A stretch of 64,000 nucleotides of DNA, taken from positions 30,100,708 to 30,164,707 of the forward strand of contig OX411559.1 in assembly GCA_948146395.1 (NCBI GenBank), written 5' to 3'. Origin of the DNA: Fragum whitleyi (lineage: Eukaryota > Mollusca > Bivalvia > Cardiida > Cardiidae). How positions within the stretch are numbered: position 1 is the first letter of the stretch; each line of letters starts with the position of its first letter. A program made the position numbers and the translations under genes. This document shows positions 21,707 through 33,955 of this stretch, piece after piece. The notes beneath the pieces are model-generated. The model was not told where the DNA came from, did no database searches, and worked only from the letters and a program-made list of their open reading frames with translations.

Positions 21707-22195
21707 ATTTTTGCAGGTTTTAGAGTCAAAAGACATTTTGCAGGTTTAAGAGTCAAAAGACATTTTGCAAGTTTTAGAGTCAAAAGACATTTTGCAGGTT
21801 TTAGAGTCAAAACACATTTTGCAGGTTTTAGAGTCAAAAGACATTTTGCAGGTTTTAGAGTCAAAAGACATTTTGCAGGTTTTAGAGTCAGAAGACATTT
21901 TGCAGGTTTTAGAGTCAGAAGACATTTTGCAGGTTTTAGAGTCAAAAGATATTTTGCAGGTTTTAGAGTCAGAAGACATTTTGCAGGTTTTAGAGTCAGA
22001 AGACATTTTGCAGGTTTTAGAGTCAGAAGACATTTTGCAGGTTTTAGAGTCAGAAGACATTTTGCAGGTTTTAGTCATATGACATTTTTCAGGTTTTAGA
22101 GTCAAATGACATTTTGCAGGTTTTAGAATCAAAAGACAATTTGCAGGTTTTAGAGTCAAAATACATTTTGCAGGTTTTAGAGTCAAAAGACATTT
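21707..22195. repeat. 27-bp minisatellite, about 18 units
   Basis: The unit is TTTTGCAGGTTTTAGAGTCA plus AAAGACA, with few variants (AAAGACA or GAAGACA); one shorter unit is near 22072. Because 27 is divisible by 3, frames stay open on both strands and encode 9-residue repeats (TLKPAKCLL, DSKTCKMSS, QVLESKDIL). No signal supports translation. Confidence 0.95.
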
Positions 22196-22504
22196 TCTAT
22201 TCTTTTTCTTCTTTAACTGACTTGTAAAGATATGAAGAAAGCATTTGATTTGTAACAGTTCAGATAGTTCAAATTCAAATTCAAATAGTATATAGAATGC
22301 ATTGTAGAAAATTTAGGGATTAAACCCAGTTTTGACCCTTAAACTTTTTTCTAAATATTAACAAGAAATTAACAAGAGTCAACAAAGCTATTTTCAGACT
22401 TGTTGGGATCAACACCATGGTTTATGAGTCCAGCACGGAACCTGAGAAACCAATCTTAACCTATACCTTCAAGTATTACCACGTAAACCTACACTACGAT
22501 CAAT

Positions 22505-22612
22505 ATGAAAACGTTCTGAAAAGGTCATAGAAATCGTACCCCGCTTTGCACGTATTCTTACGTGCAAAGCGGGGTACGATTTCTTGAGCGTTTGTAAACA
22601 TCCTCTCATCCT
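22505..22612. repeat. Palindromic element E, perfect 25-bp arms
   Basis: Arms 22530-22554 and 22559-22583 are exact complements around TTCT and contain ACCCCGCTTTGCACGTA. The best preserved member of family E, likely recent. Confidence 0.85.
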
Positions 22613-22889
22613 AAAAGCAGGAAAGGCCAATGAATCCAAAGACTCGTCAAATTGGTGAAATTCGAATTAAACTGAAAATGGCACAGGAATATCAAACCCC
22701 GTATAACTTGAAAGTCAAGGAAAACCAACTGGTTACAGTGTGAAAAGTCTATTAAACATGAATGTGAATAATTTTGACCTTTCAATGGTTTCCTCGCCCA
22801 CTCAATTCCCAGGATAACAACAAAAGGTGGCACTTTGAAATTGTCCTTTATGCAAAAATATACATTTAGATAGAATTATCGATAAATTG

Positions 22890-23040
22890 ACACTCGGTCC
22901 GATCGAAACGATTCCGCTCGCTCTGTGCCACGTTCATAGCATTTCGCTCAAATCCTTCAAATCGTCCCAAACTCGTTCATAAACGCAAAACTAAAGCTCA
23001 TTCAAACCGATCAAATCATTCCTTGGCGCTGGATGGCTTA
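22890..23040. repeat. Possible decayed element D
   Basis: Motifs such as GATCGAAACGATTCCGCTCG and CATTCAAACCGATCAAATCA recall the D arm but are diverged. Confidence 0.35.
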
Positions 23041-23429
23041 GACTAACTACATTGGATTCATACTACAATTACTGAAAAACATTGATTTGAAATCCGAAAT
23101 AACCAATCTACCAGTTGCTCCGAGAACCGATGTCTTGTGGACGCATTTAGACAGGTTTTAATGGAGAAAAACTTAAGTTCATTTTGCTGGAGCTCTCTTT
23201 TCGAGATGTCAACTCTAAGAGCTAAAGGGAATTTAAATCCCCCGGATCAGACAGAACGTTAGGTGACTTTTCCCCTTGAAGTAAATCTAATTGATTTTGG
23301 CTTAATTTTAAATAACGCAGTCAATAATCCATAATCTTACCCTTACTAAAGCCAGTTTCTTATCCATAAACTAACTTTAGACGTCATCAGCCTTTGGTCA
23401 GTTTAGCGTAACGCAGCTAAAAACCAAGA

Positions 23430-23542
23430 CCTGCGTTCACCATGACAATTCAGCGCAAACTTTTTTGCAAATTTACACGTTTTGCACTTGCACTAGCATG
23501 CAAACAATTTGCACCGTTTTGTAACCCTAAACGCATTCTGTT
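23430..23542. repeat. Palindromic element E, diverged copy
   Basis: It has CCTGCGTTCACCATGACAAT on the left and CATGCAAACAATTTGCACCG TTTTG on the right. Confidence 0.6.
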
Positions 23543-23643
23543 TTTGAAATAAGATAAACTTCACTGGTTAACACAAGGTACACTTTTGGGACTCTCGCTC
23601 GTGCTTCGTTCTCCTGAGAGCCGGGTACTGAGTTAATATTTCA

Positions 23644-23735
23644 GTCTTGCGTTCAGAATCAAACAAAGTTTGCGAACGTTAAGTAATTATACCCCATTTT
23701 GTTTACATTCTCGCGTCCGAGGCGGGGTACACTTT
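23644..23735. repeat. Palindromic element E, diverged copy
   Basis: It has CTTGCGTTCAGAATCAAAC, ATTATACCCCATTTTG and GAGGCGGGGTACAC. Confidence 0.55.
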
Positions 23736-23749
23736 TTTTGTGATTACCT

Positions 23750-25050
23750 TCTCTCAACTTTGAAAAAAAAAACCAAAAAAAAACATATAACTGAAATGTT
23801 CATTTTCTAGCAATGTTTTCAAGCCGCATTTTGCCAGGTGTTGACCCTATTGATCTTTGAAAGGACAAGGGTTTTATCAGATAATCTACGGTTAATGATT
23901 GTCAATTATCAAGCCATATCAAAATCGCATAGCATAATATATTAATGTAACTTTATCACCTTTTAACCGACTAGTTACCTAAAATAGTAAATGATATTCA
24001 TAATGACTTTTTGTCGCCAATAACCTAGATCTTATATCACATTTTAGTCAGAATATTTTCGAAATGAAGCCATAATATCCCTGAAATCCTGTATTGAACT
24101 TGTACAAAAAATTTAAATTGTAAGTTTAAACGTTTGATGGAAAGTACAGCACTGCGTTCAGGATAAACAAAACAAAACAAAACACACACGCACACACGAA
24201 CACACTAACAAAAAACAAACAACAACAACAACAACAAAAAAACACGCTCGTAAAGTAGTTGAAAAGTTTTATGTTTAAATCGAATGAATTCAAATTCTTT
24301 TTAACACTTATTATGCTGTATAAAAAATCTTTGTTAAACTATTACAATATCAAAGTGCTGGAAGCACTGTATGCTGAGTTGGTAATCATCTTGAAAATTA
24401 GAAATGTTTAAGCTTTTCTGGTCTAAAAATGAAATCGGGTGGTATAGACAAAGATCTAAGATATTTGTCTATAGCTCCCTTCAAGGCAGGAATATTCCGG
24501 GTTCCAGCATGACAAGGGGTAAAATTTACTTGCGTATTTATCTTACGCGCAGAACACTTTTACTGTGAAAAATTGGGTTTCTCTTGTTATGGCGGAATCA
24601 GGATTTCTGTAAAACTGTTTTGAAAATTACCATAGGGGGAGGGGGAATCGCATTGCTAACATTATCATATTTTGAATGAAATTGTACATGGAAATGGAAT
24701 GATTGATATAGTGTTCCAGTATTTCAAAGTTTGTACTTTCTAAATTTGCGCTCTCGCTCGTAAAATTACTTACATGTATATGCATTTATGGGTGCAATTT
24801 CAATCTTTATGCGTGAACGCCTGAATATTGAAAGAGTGCGAAATGAATTATACGACACTCTCAACCCCCATGCTAAACCAATCGTGTGCAATAAGCGCAC
24901 ACTGCGAAATAAGCGAGATCAATCTAGGATCAATATCTTTCGAACTCATGTCGCTGCTTTTTGTGCCATTGGTTAAAAATACGCCGTGCATACATGTGTG
25001 AATAGGCCATAATGTCTCCCATTAATCGTTCTTTCAAACCCATTCTTAGT
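23750..25050. other. Unassigned stretch with low-complexity A/C tract
   Basis: A simple-sequence tract of AAAAC, CA and AAC units lies at 24167-24247. No gene or further repeat recognised. Confidence 0.5.
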
Positions 25051-25055
25051 GGCTT

Positions 25056-25430
25056 ACTCAGCACCCCATTCATTCATCCCAAACACTCACTTAACTATTC
25101 AGAAACGCTCTAAAACATTAGAATGGCAAGATTAACGACTCCAATCAAAAATAAAAATCAGTAGTAATATCCATGAATTCACTGTCATAATTGAAATTTG
25201 TAAGCGCACGGTGGGTTCATGAAGACATAGAAAGCTATTGATAGAACATGTATGCATATTTTATTAAAGGGAGGTAATAAATATCGCTAATTTTGTTCAC
25301 CCTGGACAAAATTAGTGATATCAGATTACCTCCCTAGAATTTCATTGAAAAACTCGATCAACACACTCATTAAATGTCATTCTAAAATCATTCGTCGTGT
25401 CAATTTCACGATGTTCTAAACTGTAGTTCG
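25056..25430 (+). mobile_element. Element D copy with central palindrome
   Basis: It has the left arm CATTCATTCATCCCAAACAC, the centre GGGAGGTAATAAATATCGCT with AATTTTGTTCA and its complement, and the right end GTGTCAATTTCACGATG. A MITE-like element without coding. Confidence 0.75.
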
Positions 25431-25647
25431 TTTTCTGATATAAACATCTACATAATGCTATTCAGGGCACATTCCTGCTGCTAAAGGAAAGCTTTGGTGG
25501 GCTGAATAGACTTAGTTAAACCTGCACAGACGTTCACCGCGATCTTAGCCTTACCCGACTTCTTTGTACTTAGTTTCTTAGCAGAGTTAAAAATAAGGGG
25601 GAAACTTTGGATTTTAGATCAAGACAATCCAATAATTTGAAGTCGAA

Positions 25648-25728
25648 ACTCTATGGTACGGGTACTTATTGAAATCTTCTCGTCGAGACGATTCAAATGA
25701 GTATCCACTACATAGAGTTTCGTTGAGA
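25648..25728. repeat. Family F palindrome
   Basis: ACTCTATGGTACGGGTACTT pairs with GAGTATCCACTACATAGAGT around CTTCTCGTCGAGACGATTC. Confidence 0.75.
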
Positions 25729-25787
25729 CTTTTGTTTTAGGGAAAATTGAGAATAACTAGTCAAAATGTCACGATAATAAGAAAAAG

Positions 25788-26002
25788 GAGCCTGTGCATG
25801 ACATTACCACCAATTTGAAATGTGCGCCAAGCAAGCACTCTGGCCAGCGTCTGCAACTGCAACTGCTTTGCGCTTTTTAGATATATCAGGCCGAAAAGTG
25901 TCTTCAGACAGACACCCTGTTGTACTGTGGAACTGTTTAGACTTCTCAATGTTTGCACCTCACACATGTTTTAATTTGTTGGAAATGTCACACACTGGCT
26001 CA
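25788..26002. mobile_element. TIR element C, copy 1
   Basis: It starts GAGCCTGTGCATGACATTAC and ends GGAAATGTCACACACTGGCT CA. It keeps CCAAGCAAGCACTCTGGCCA but lacks the complete central stem. Confidence 0.7.
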
Positions 26003-26021
26003 TATGCTATTAAACAAAATC

Positions 26022-26170
26022 ATCCGCTGTTAGCGCAGTTGGAAACACGTCGGACTATTATTGGAATTGGTGCGAGAAATACTAAGAATTAGTTGTTAGA
26101 TGCTCCAGTCGCCGTGATTCCACCGAAAGATTGTTGAAAGCGGCGTTACAACCCGTTCAAACAATCAATG
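26022..26170 (+). mobile_element. tRNA-derived SINE (family A), internally deleted
   Basis: The head GTTAGCGCAGTTGGAAACAC (box A) is followed directly by GAGAAATACTAAGAATTAG and the 3' part with GTTGAAAGCGGCGTTACAAC and CAAAC. The middle of the element is missing. Confidence 0.7.
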
Positions 26171-26998
26171 CTTTGAACACAATCCATCTTCAGCAGGGTA
26201 GGGTTTAACTTGATGATCTTCTCGCGTCTATTGAATCACGACCCGGTTCGTATGAACAAAAAATCTCAGAAAATGCTATTGTTTTTTTGCCCTTTTTCTT
26301 TATTTGATAGCAATTATTCGAATTAAACAGACATTAAGGTAAAGGTTATAATTATTTTTAGGTTTAAATGAATTGATTATCCCCGGATTTGCCAGTAGGC
26401 GGGGAGATTTTTGAGATACATGAAAGGTCAAATGGCTAAAGGCTCGCGGGGGCAGCTTCAATAATTTCTACATAGCCTTTTCTCCAAAGCTATTCAATAA
26501 ATTTAGTTGGCGGAAAAGACAAGCGTAAGGCAATCGTATTGGTTCAAAATTTTCTAGTTTTATGTAATAATGTTTTTTGTTCGTATATCTTGAATTAATG
26601 TTTGTTTATTAGAATTCAAAGTTTTTTTTTCCTTAGAAAGATAGCGAAACCTCCCCCCCTCCCCAAAATATAATAATAATAATAAAAAAAACAACACACA
26701 AACTGCAAACACATCTTTTTCTAACTAAAATACTCAGTACATACATAGATTCAAATAGAAAAAAATATACTTGACAAACTGTGGTATGAATGCATTGTTG
26801 TATAGTTAAATGTCCAAATTTGCTGTGATCGATTTTAATTCAACGAACCATCTCAGAGTGCGTTAAACTATCGACCTAAAGCAAGCTGCTTTTCTTGTTA
26901 AGGTGGACCGCATTACATGCATGAAGTTCCCTCTTTCGGCTCGATGCGGCCCATAAACATTCGAAATTATTGTCCATATCATTTATTGAACATATATT
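26171..26998. other. Unassigned stretch
   Basis: AT-rich, with a C run and an ATAAT microsatellite near 26660-26690. No gene recognised. Confidence 0.5.
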
Positions 26999-27258
26999 TG
27001 CGACCCGTCAAGTCAAAAGGGACCATCTGGGTAGTGCGTAAAGTGTCGACGCTAGTCAGACTGCGAGGACTGCGCAGACTGACTAGGGTCGAAACTGTTT
27101 GCCCTCTACTAATTTTCTGATTCTAGATTAATCAATCTATCTTCCTATGAAAAGAATTTTGGAAATGCGACCCCTGGTTGTCCTGTACTAGAACCAATCT
27201 CTTTTTTAAATATTTTTTTTCGTCGTTCCCGCATGGTCCTTTTTGCGTGACGGCTCAG
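26999..27258 (+). mobile_element. TIR element B, copy 4
   Basis: It runs from TGCGACCCGTCAAGTCAAAA to TCCTTTTTGCGTGACGGCTC. The central stem GCTAGTCAGACTGCG with CTGCGCAGACTGACTAGGGT is well kept. Confidence 0.8.
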
Positions 27259-28567
27259 CATACATTAATAAATTTAATTGCACAGAAACTATCAATATTT
27301 ATGACAACCCCGTAGATTGACAATATAATTTATCGTGCATGAGCGATATTTAGAATAGAGTCAATTTGATTACCAATATCCTAGCCAATTATATTCTAAG
27401 TTCAATGACTGCGTAAGCTTCTCTGTGTTACCTTAATTCTAGATTGGCTTTAACATTCGTTTCGCAGGCTCGATTTTTAACAACGTTTTTGCGTAATATA
27501 TTTGTTAAGCGACCTAGATCTCATAAATGCCGCATGAATAATATCTTCTTTTTTTTGTATTGCTAAGATTATTTCATAATAATATTCAGTTTAGACCTAA
27601 CTGACTCAAACTTCTTTTTGAAGATACATCTGGAATTTTTAAATCGGACTGCGAAGCAGTCGATTTATATATACCGTTTTCCAGAAATCCAGTCTGTTTG
27701 ACTCACTACATTTTTACCATTATCTTCTGAGCAATGTGATCAAAAACCAAATTATGTGTTTTCAAACACCGAAGAAACGACCTTTTCAGTCACAATCTAC
27801 AAACTTTGTTTTTATCGTATTTAATTTTCGACAAATAGAGAAGAGGCTAATACAAAATTTGATCTAATTTTCGCTTTTAGTAATTACCAGTTAGTATTTT
27901 CAGTGTTTATAACAAGATTTTCGGTTGAGTAAAGGAGTTGAAACGTACAACGGGTTAACTGTATAATAAATTTGTAGCACTTACAATATTACTGCTCTGA
28001 TGTTTTTCTCGAACGGTCATTTACCAGTTGTAGGGCTGACAACCAACCATATTCTGTTATGATTATCACTCGGTCAAAACCCACGCGTAAATTCAGACCA
28101 CGTGGTAGATGCAAATGGACATCGTCTGCTCGAAATGTGTCAATTAAGTTGTTTGCCATTGGTCAAAAGTCGTCTGCACTCAAACAGGGAGCGTGGGGGG
28201 GGGGGGGTTACTAATGACTATGTGTTAACAAATAACAATAATTTTGTAATTTTGAAATATTTGATTTCAATGAGCACTCTGATAACGCTCCAATCCTATT
28301 TTCAATAAATTCAAATTTGAGTATGAAGAAAAATTATTCAACAACAAATAAACCGACAATAACATAAGATAAACTGATATAGGATAGCACTAAGAGCGAT
28401 CTATTTTTAGAACAACTCATGAATAATCATAGAGTGCTGCTAGATTTAATCGATTGGTCAGAAACCAAAGAAATAAATTGCATAATTGGCGATTTCACGT
28501 ATTCCTTGAGGGAAAATGCATTTATAGTATTTGGGAAAACCCAATGCTTGAAATATTATTCATCTAC
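27259..28567. other. Unassigned stretch
   Basis: A G run of 12 at 28195-28207 and a small stem GGACTGCGAAGCAGTC near 27645. No gene recognised. Confidence 0.5.
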
Positions 28568-29577
28568 AATGACCTGGCACTCATTATAATATTCCTTTTG
28601 ACCCCTATTGATAGTCGGTAAAATGTTTCTTAATATAGACTTATACTCGCGAAGTTAAAATGGAAAAATATGTATCACAGTTCAAAGTGCACACGGAAAT
28701 TAAGCGGTGGTGGTAAGGCTGCGTTCCCATAATCGGGAGGCAACGAGTTGAAGCTGGACTATGACCATAAATATTTCTATTTCTTTTTTGGGGAACACTT
28801 AATTGAGTACCGATTTTGATACTTTTGATATTTTAAACAGTGTTGCCTAATACTATTTGTATTCGGCACAGCCTTTCCGTCAGCCTCAATATGACTACTA
28901 AGTATTGTAAAGTCCTGTCCATTAATCATTGGTAATTACTGAAAAAAATATAAATTTTGATAAGTATCTAGATATTTCTTTAAGAGATGAAGAGGCACTT
29001 TTTTAAAAAAAAAATGATTCTATGAAATTAAAAACACATAGATGGTTTGAACACGTTAATCGAATTCCTGTTTAACTCTTATCTCTATCTTATAATTCAA
29101 TATCATGGAGCAAATGAGATCTTTATCGTGACTACTTTTTAGTACAAGCTTACAAACAACTTATTATTTTTTTCATTGAGGTATGAAAAAAATCTTACTC
29201 TCGATCAGAATACAATAATCTTGGTTGGTGAAACACACAAAATTGAATGATGTCAGAAAAAAATAACTTGATCGTAACTGACAAAAAAACCCAAACAAGA
29301 TACAAAATAATAATAAGAAATGTAATCCCCCCCCCCAAAAAAAAAAACGAAAAAAAATCAATATGTTAACGATAATCACAATGATTATAACATGTGTCTC
29401 TGGCAGGAATTGAACTCGACCCAACATCTTATCGGTGTACGGGAAGGCGTCTGTAACCACTGTACTACCGCGACTTTTTAAAGAGGATGTGAAATTATAA
29501 CTAAAACGGTGAATGAAATTGGGTAACAATGCGGGAATACTCGAGCGTTAACGGCAGTTAATGAGTGCCAGGTCATT
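28568..29577. mobile_element. 1.0-kb segment bounded by exact 19-bp inverted repeats
   Basis: AATGACCTGGCACTCATTA at 28568-28586 is exactly complementary to 29559-29577. The layout suggests a non-autonomous DNA transposon; no clear target-site duplication. The interior has a tRNA-like head at 29400-29475 and no transposase. Confidence 0.5.
29400..29475 (-). other. tRNA-like SINE head or tRNA pseudogene
   Basis: On the minus strand GCGGTAGTACAGTGGTTACA fits box A and GGGTCGAGTTCAATTCC fits box B. The acceptor stem does not pair properly, so it is not a working tRNA. It probably heads a third SINE type ending in the T/G-rich tract near 29330. Confidence 0.5.
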
Positions 29578-30074
29578 TTATATAAAAAATACAAACATGT
29601 TGGTAATCAAAATTGTAAATAGTTTAATGAAAAATGTTTGTTGCTAAACTGGCTTTTAAACTCTATAGAGAGAGGAATAACATTAACAGACAAGCTTTTA
29701 GCTTGGCGCGTGCTCATTATAACAACGTAAAAAATCTGCTAAGAAATAATTTAGACTAGCAGAGGGCTATCGTATCAGCAAACTTTCAAAATCGGACCCA
29801 CGAGGTTGGATTAGCTGGCGATGTCCTCGAAAAGATGGAGTGTTAAGACAAAAAAGTCACAAATTGGGCAAAGATTTAACCAACTTTTATTGTCCAAATT
29901 TGAGCCCTTTTGATTGGCGAACTATTGCACTATCCCAGCCTCTCAATGATGTCCGATTTACAGTGCTGACAGCACTTTGATTTCTAATTTGGTAGTTAAA
30001 AAGTAAATGATCGTGCAAGTGTCCTTTTAAAACGCATTCTATTTTCCGTATGTGCAATTTGAATGAATAATATA
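29578..30074. other. Unassigned stretch
   Basis: A 75-codon minus-strand frame (30114-29887) overlaps the edge of element B and is not recognisable. Confidence 0.45.
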
Positions 30075-30335
30075 ATACCGTCTCGCCAAAAGGGACCATC
30101 TGAGAACCTCGCATAATAAATATTCGAAAAAGAGGTTGGTTCTAGAACAGGAAAACTAGAGGTCGCTTGTTCAAAATTCTTCCACCAGAAGGAAGATTGA
30201 TTCTTCTAGATTCAAAAAATTAGTAAAATGCGAAAGGTTTCGACCCTAGTCAGTCTGCGCAATCCGCGCAGTCTGACAAGGTTCGACACTTCACGCACTT
30301 CCAAGATGGTCCCTTTTCGCGTGTTGGGTCACATA
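30075..30335 (-). mobile_element. TIR element B, copy 5
   Basis: It has ACCGTCTCGCCAAAAGGGAC on the left and TCCCTTTTCGCGTGTTGGGT CACATA on the right. The stem CGACCCTAGTCAGTCTGCGC is nearly perfect against CCGCGCAGTCTGACAAGG. Confidence 0.8.
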
Positions 30336-30611
30336 TAAGATACTCAAAATTTTCTTACCTAGATAAATCACATTTTGCATAAATCCGTACTGTTAATCTT
30401 AACTTTTCAAACTCCACTTCAATACAAGATCCCTGTTAAAATTCTACCCGGCCTTTAAAAAGTCAACCAAGTTTGACATTTGTTCCACCCGACTGCATTT
30501 GAATGTAAATAATGTGGGGATCTAAACTATAGACAGCCAACGATAAATTGGTACCAGTACCCAAGTTCAACATATAATATTCCAAATTTTTTATGAATTG
30601 TTATAAAGTTA

Positions 30612-31020
30612 AAAACATCATGAAATTGAGATTCATCTCGACCAAAATCATTCACTCAGCGCTCCAATCATTCATTCTAAATACTCACTCAAATCGACCA
30701 AAAACGCTCCAACATCATTTGAAAACATATCAAAATCGTTCAAGACGACCAACATTTTATTCAAATCGATCAAATTATTAAACGATTGATTTGGTTGGTA
30801 CGGATTTTTAAATGTCCGATCGGTCCACGAAGAGTACGTATATATTTTATTAAATGGAGGTAATAAATATAGCAAATTTTGTTCATCTTGAACAAAATTA
30901 GCGATTTTGAATTACCTCCATTTAATTTCACTCAAAACTAGCTCCACACAGTCATTCAAATTCATTCCAAAATAACCCCAAACCATTCATTGTGTCATTT
31001 TCACGATTTTCTTAGCTGTA
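30612..31020 (+). mobile_element. Element D, near full length
   Basis: It runs from AACATCATGAAATTGAGATT to GTCATTTTCACGAT. The centre AAATTTTGTTCATCTTGAAC has flanking GGAGGTAATAAATA and ATTACCTCC. About 410 bp. Confidence 0.8.
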
Positions 31021-31082
31021 ATAACGCCAAAAACTTCGAGCTCTCGATTCAATTTTCAAGAAATGGCACGCAAGAAAGACGC

Positions 31083-31855
31083 TTAAGGTAGCAATGGACA
31101 CATGGCGTCATTTTTTTCCACCCAATGAATTTTTTTCTTGCTCACATATGTTGTAGATTAACATTGTGTAGTCATTATATCAAAATTTGAAGGCACCTTC
31201 CCATGCTCGTTTTCATGCTAGAGTTATCTGCCCTTGGGTGGTATTGGCTATTTTTCAGTTAAACGGTTATATTCGTTTTAGGTCTAGTATAAACTCAGTA
31301 CCAGCTTATAGCTATTAAACACATACATTTTGATAGACCATATACATGTACACAATGGACGTTGTCTATAAAATCTCTCTTTGATCAATTGTATTTGCAC
31401 ATTTTGACTTCAAAAGTTAAAAATGCACTTATTTTTGTAATTTTACGGGGTAAAAATGCAACGAAAACTTATTTTTTGAAGAAATTACCCAATGAATTTT
31501 TCTTATTTTCCGATATGTTTAAAACCCATATTTTTCCTTTATTTGTTAAAAAATTAAGCATACCTTTCCATGCAAATAAGAAAGTTCCCGTTATTTTACA
31601 GTGACCCCTCCTGATTAAATGACGCTTTAAACGCATTTTTATTGTTAAATTTAATCATCCAGTCATTCAATTGATATCAAATGTTAAAAAGAAACTAAGT
31701 TATAAAATTTTACAATCATTATTCTACGTTATTTTCATAAGCAGAATCTTACGAAAACCGGTCTTTTTAAACAACGCGCAAAAAGAGCCGTAAAATAAAC
31801 GAAAATCCACTTCCGGTTTAAAAAGTCGGGAGGCCGCTGTCCATTGCCACCTTAA
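31083..31855. mobile_element. 773-bp element with TTAA termini (piggyBac-like ends)
   Basis: The left end TTAAGGTAGCAATGGACA is complementary, with one mismatch, to the right end TGTCCATTGCCACCTTAA. TTAA at both edges is the signature of piggyBac-type insertion. A block around CCCAATGAATTTTT is present twice (31132 and 31485). An 80-codon frame inside is not a recognisable transposase, so the element is non-autonomous. Confidence 0.65.
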
Positions 31856-32889
31856 ACTAAATCGACGATCAAATGTTCAATTGTGTAAATTTAGACGATT
31901 AAAATATGTTTGAAATTGGGAGAAAATCAACCAAATTTGTTTTTACAGCTTCTTTGCTATAATGACATATAATGACGTAATATACACGTAAAATTACGTA
32001 TACGTCCAAAGTGCGTAAAATGTCTTATTGTAAGGGGATAAAACACAATAAACCGAGATTGAAAATAACTACCCTATAATTCAAAGTGATTGTCCTAAAA
32101 TCCGTAGAAAAAGATACTTGACGAAATCTAATCTACTCGAGGATAAAAGAATAATTTTAATCTTAGTTCATGAATACAAACAAACCGATAAAAAATCGGA
32201 TTTGTATATAAACAAAAACGGACTGCCGTAATTTCAATACAAAGCGCTTGAACTTCGAATAATTACAATGACGGTGGACTGATGGCCAGGAATCGCCAAC
32301 GTTATAATTAATTATTATTACATTAAATGTACGTTTTTCGGATCGTTATTGGCATAAATTAACGGACATAGCCCGGGCGTTAGCAGGAGAAAACGTGGAT
32401 TAATAAGAAAATTGACGTTCCGTTAACGACCGACTTATTTCACTTTAATAACCTCGGTCTGAGTCTATACAATATTTGTCTTTCTTAGTCTTTCTTTGAT
32501 ATAGAGCATAAATAAAGACGTTGGTCATATTTTGTGACATCATAAACACAACAACCAATGTCGGTATGAACAAAAGTGCCGTTGCAATGCACACGACAAT
32601 TTTTCCGGCTATAGTGGGTTTGAAAATTGTTTTAAAGAGTTTCTATGAATCTTTTTTGCAATATCTGTTCGAATAAATATTATTGTCTTTCTTTTTATGC
32701 AATAATAACGTCAATTCAGACAATACAGAGACCCTTAAAATGCTTTAACTAGCTTGTCCAAGATGAAGTTTAGAGGCTTTGGTAACCGAATGATGAAGTC
32801 TGTTCAATTTCTCTATGCACGTAAATCCTTTTAGTTAAAGGGTACAATTATTTGTACGCGTTAACGATAATTGCGAACTTACTTTTGAA
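31856..32889. other. Mostly unassigned; fragment of repeat N
   Basis: At 32684-32755, TCTTTCTTTTTATGCAATAA and AGAGACCCTTAAAATGCTTT match 34577-34665. Otherwise nothing. Confidence 0.5.
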
Positions 32890-32990
32890 AGAACCAAAAA
32901 TATTCAACAGTAAACTCGCCAAGTTACGTCACGGCTAAGCTACGCCCTGCCAGATGAAAAATAACGCAGAATAACCGACGCAAAAATTAA
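32890..32990. repeat. Dispersed repeat L, copy 1
   Basis: It matches 54312-54420: CTTTTGAAAGAACC, ACTCGCCAAGTTACGTCACG, and AATAACGCAGAATA. Confidence 0.65.
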
Positions 32991-33011
32991 CAAATTCGGC
33001 GTAAATAAAAT

Positions 33012-33250
33012 GAGCCCCTGCGTGACATTTCCAACAATTTGACATCTCCGTTGGATGCAAACATTTAGCAGCCTAGACAATAACATAATACAACTATAAG
33101 ATTGCTGAAATATCTACGGATATTTTAAGACCTTATCTATCTACAAATTGCATAGTGAAGACTCTGGTCAGAATGTGCGGATGCACAGACTGACCAGAGT
33201 TTTTGCTTTGCCCACATTTAAAATTGTTGGAAATGTCACGCACAGGCTCA
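33012..33250. mobile_element. TIR element C, copy 2
   Basis: It runs from GAGCCCCTGCGTGACATTTC to GGAAATGTCACGCACAGGCT CA. The central stem is ACTCTGGTCAGAATGTGCGG with ACTGACCAGAGT. Confidence 0.8.
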
Positions 33251-33955
33251 AATGTCATTATCCACGTACATGCACTTAAAGGGACCAGTTAATTTCGGCT
33301 ACCTGTAGACTGTGTCAAACATGTGACTATGTTAACAACAGCACATGTTCAATGGAGCTCGGGTGTATTTTCGACCTTGACTCGTCCTACATGGGCTTAC
33401 AATTAAATTTTATTTACGGGTAATCGCTAGTACGAAAAGAACAATCCAGGTCAATGGACTTAAATTATGCAAGATGGAATCAACCCTAATATATATGACT
33501 TTTTTTTTTAGACTTTTTCATTTATTTATTTTTAAAGAATCTCGAAAGGTTTAAATCAGACATGAAACTTTTCACGAGAAAATGCTTAAACTTTGGTTTA
33601 ATCTTTTATTAAATTTAGCTAGAAGATCAATTAGCTTTGAGAAATCAAATATGTTATAAGCGATCAAAATGGACAGGTTTGGACGGTGACTAAAAGTCCC
33701 TTTTAGAAATTATTTAATATTTTACATGTACCTCAAAATTGTACAAATTTGTATTGTTACTTAGCGATGTCGTTGTAAGGATATTTAAGAGTGAAATGAA
33801 AAGGCTAAGTAAGCCAAAGTTTGTCTAAATATCATTTGAGTCTGTGCGAGCTATCTAATAAAATTTCCCGTGTGGACTTGGCAAAGCTTTTAGCCAGCCT
33901 GTGTATAAACAACGTCTGACAAGAGTCTTCAATTATCGTTTTGTGGATATATATA
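33251..33955. other. Unassigned stretch
   Basis: AT-rich, no gene or repeat recognised. Confidence 0.5.

Noticed and set aside
21637..22186. Repeat proteins of 102-146 residues, and a CRISPR-like look
   Set aside because: They come from the 27-bp minisatellite; units are contiguous without unique spacers and the genome is eukaryotic.
29400..29475. A functional tRNA gene
   Set aside because: Box A and B fit but acceptor ends do not pair; more likely a SINE head.
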